6,013 nucleotides of DNA from Gemmatimonadota bacterium (GTDB lineage Bacteria; Gemmatimonadota; Gemmatimonadetes; Gemmatimonadales; Gemmatimonadaceae). The position numbers and the translations under genes are program-made. Below, in pieces: positions 5,490 to 6,013 of this stretch. Each line of letters starts with the position of its first letter. Within the stretch, counting starts at the first letter, position 1. The stretch spans positions 1 to 6,013 of the forward strand of contig JAHFCS010000146.1 in NCBI GenBank assembly GCA_023249395.1. Reading direction: 5' to 3'. The notes under the pieces were generated by a model. The model saw only the letters and a program-made list of their open reading frames with translations. It made no database searches and had not been told where the DNA came from.

Positions 5490-6013
5490 TCGGCCTCGTG
5501 CTCCGCCTTCCAGCGCATCGAATCGAAGATGCGCTGCCGGCCCGACGGGTGGTCGTAGAAGACCCACTCCTCGAGCGGACCAGGGTCGAGCTTGCGGTAT
5601 TCGGAGAGCTTGACGGCTGACTGGGCAAAGCCATCAGGCTGGCGCGCGGCGTTCAACCCGAAGATGTCAGCCTCGCCTTCGATCGTCCGCGAGAAGTTAT
5701 TCAATACCGGGGCCATCACGAAAAAGAAAATCGAAAAGAGGAGCGATATCAGCGGGAATCCCGCTGTATCCCCGATGTCGCGGATTCCCCATCTCTCACC
5801 CCAACGTGCCCACGCCTTTCCGAACCCCCACTTGAGGAAGGCGAACGCGAGCACGATCAGGATCGTGAAGAACATGATGCCCTTGTAGGCGTGGTTCATC
5901 ACGTAATGACCCATCTCATGGCCCATCACCGCCTCGATCTGAGGCAGCGTGGACCGGTTGAGAAGATTGTCATTGAGAGAAATACGCGTCGTTCCCATCA
6001 GGCCCGAGACATT
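5462..6013 (-). CDS. M48 family zinc metalloprotease, Ste24-like (5' end beyond window)
   Basis: This is the C-terminal 183 residues of a membrane metalloprotease; the frame runs off the right edge, and the ATG at 5998 is internal because the upstream codons (NVSGL) continue the family's VSGLMGTxRISLND motif. Numbering from that ATG, the zinc site is HEMGH at 27-31 (5906-5920) and the third ligand is Glu107 in the EGEAD motif (ExxAD form, codon 5678-5680). A conserved HP pair follows at 150-151. Two hydrophobic helices (about 40-58 and 80-98) lie between the two zinc motifs, the layout of Ste24/CAAX-type proteases rather than soluble BepA-like or HtpX-like ones. In eukaryotes Ste24 processes prenylated proteins; bacterial members probably act in membrane-protein quality control, with substrates mostly unknown. 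All visible catalytic residues are present. The gene is convergent with the transporter and overlaps it by 28 bases. No functional link to its neighbours is evident. Confidence 0.93.
   Translation of the reverse strand, partial: NVSGLMGTTRISLNDNLLNRSTLPQIEAVMGHEMGHYVMNHAYKGIMFFTILIVLAFAFLKWGFGKAWARWGERWGIRDIGDTAGFPLISLLFSIFFFVMAPVLNNFSRTIEGEADIFGLNAARQPDGFAQSAVKLSEYRKLDPGPLEEWVFYDHPSGRQRIFDSMRWKAEHEADYTSSQIRR
5479..5499. terminator. Weak hairpin at the convergent end of the transporter and M48 genes
   Basis: ACGAGG (5479-5484) and CCTCGT (5494-5499) can form a 6-bp stem with a 9-base loop that contains the transporter stop codon. No T-run follows on either strand, and the right arm is inside the M48 coding region. 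It may be a Rho-assisted end or a chance inverted repeat. Confidence 0.2.

Noticed and set aside
4247..5620. 457-codon plus-strand open frame overlapping the transporter in another frame
   Set aside because: Translation is Arg/His-rich without membrane helices, while the other frame gives a clear 12-helix transporter.
1..6013. tRNA or rRNA genes, insertion sequences, phage genes or a defence system
   Set aside because: No cloverleaf-like segments, transposase or integrase motifs, or known defence domains were recognised. Nearly every base is in one of six ordinary coding regions.

Overview
The window is GC-rich chromosomal DNA from a bacterium. Coding is nearly continuous: six protein genes, two of them cut by the window edges, and no RNA genes, insertion sequences, prophage genes or CRISPR arrays that I can see. 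Long spurious ORFs opposite and out of frame with the real genes are what a GC-rich genome produces. Secreted proteins built from roughly 100-residue Ig-like repeats, beside an MHS-type transporter and a Ste24-like M48 protease, remind me of Gemmatimonadota. That placement rests on general impression and is only a weak inference.

Layout, left to right. (1) Positions 1-1688, plus strand: the 3' part of a large, probably exported protein. It has at least three tandem Ig-like repeats followed by a C-terminal SGNH/GDSL hydrolase domain with all four catalytic blocks visible. (2) Positions 4047-1701, minus strand: a tight three-gene operon, pxpA-pxpB-pxpC, encoding the prokaryotic ATP-dependent 5-oxoprolinase. 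The genes overlap by 4 bases and 1 base, so they are probably translationally coupled. (3) Positions 4125-5489, plus strand: a 12-helix MFS transporter of the metabolite:H+ symporter (MHS) type, divergent from pxpA across about 77 bases. (4) Positions 6013-5462, minus strand: the C-terminal part of a Ste24-like M48 membrane zinc metalloprotease, whose 3' end overlaps the transporter's 3' end by 28 bases.

How the genes may work together. PxpABC opens 5-oxoproline (pyroglutamate) to L-glutamate at the cost of ATP. This removes a product of spontaneous glutamine or glutamate cyclisation and lets the cell use it as a nutrient. The divergent MHS transporter is positioned to share control with the operon and is a reasonable candidate for uptake of 5-oxoproline or a related organic acid, though its sequence alone does not give the substrate. 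The SGNH hydrolase and the M48 protease look like unrelated neighbours, each convergent with the central block.

I see no clearly new defence or mobile system here. The most interesting items are the repeat-hydrolase fusion, the pxpABC/MHS pairing with a dyad symmetry next to the transporter start, and the very compact convergent ends.
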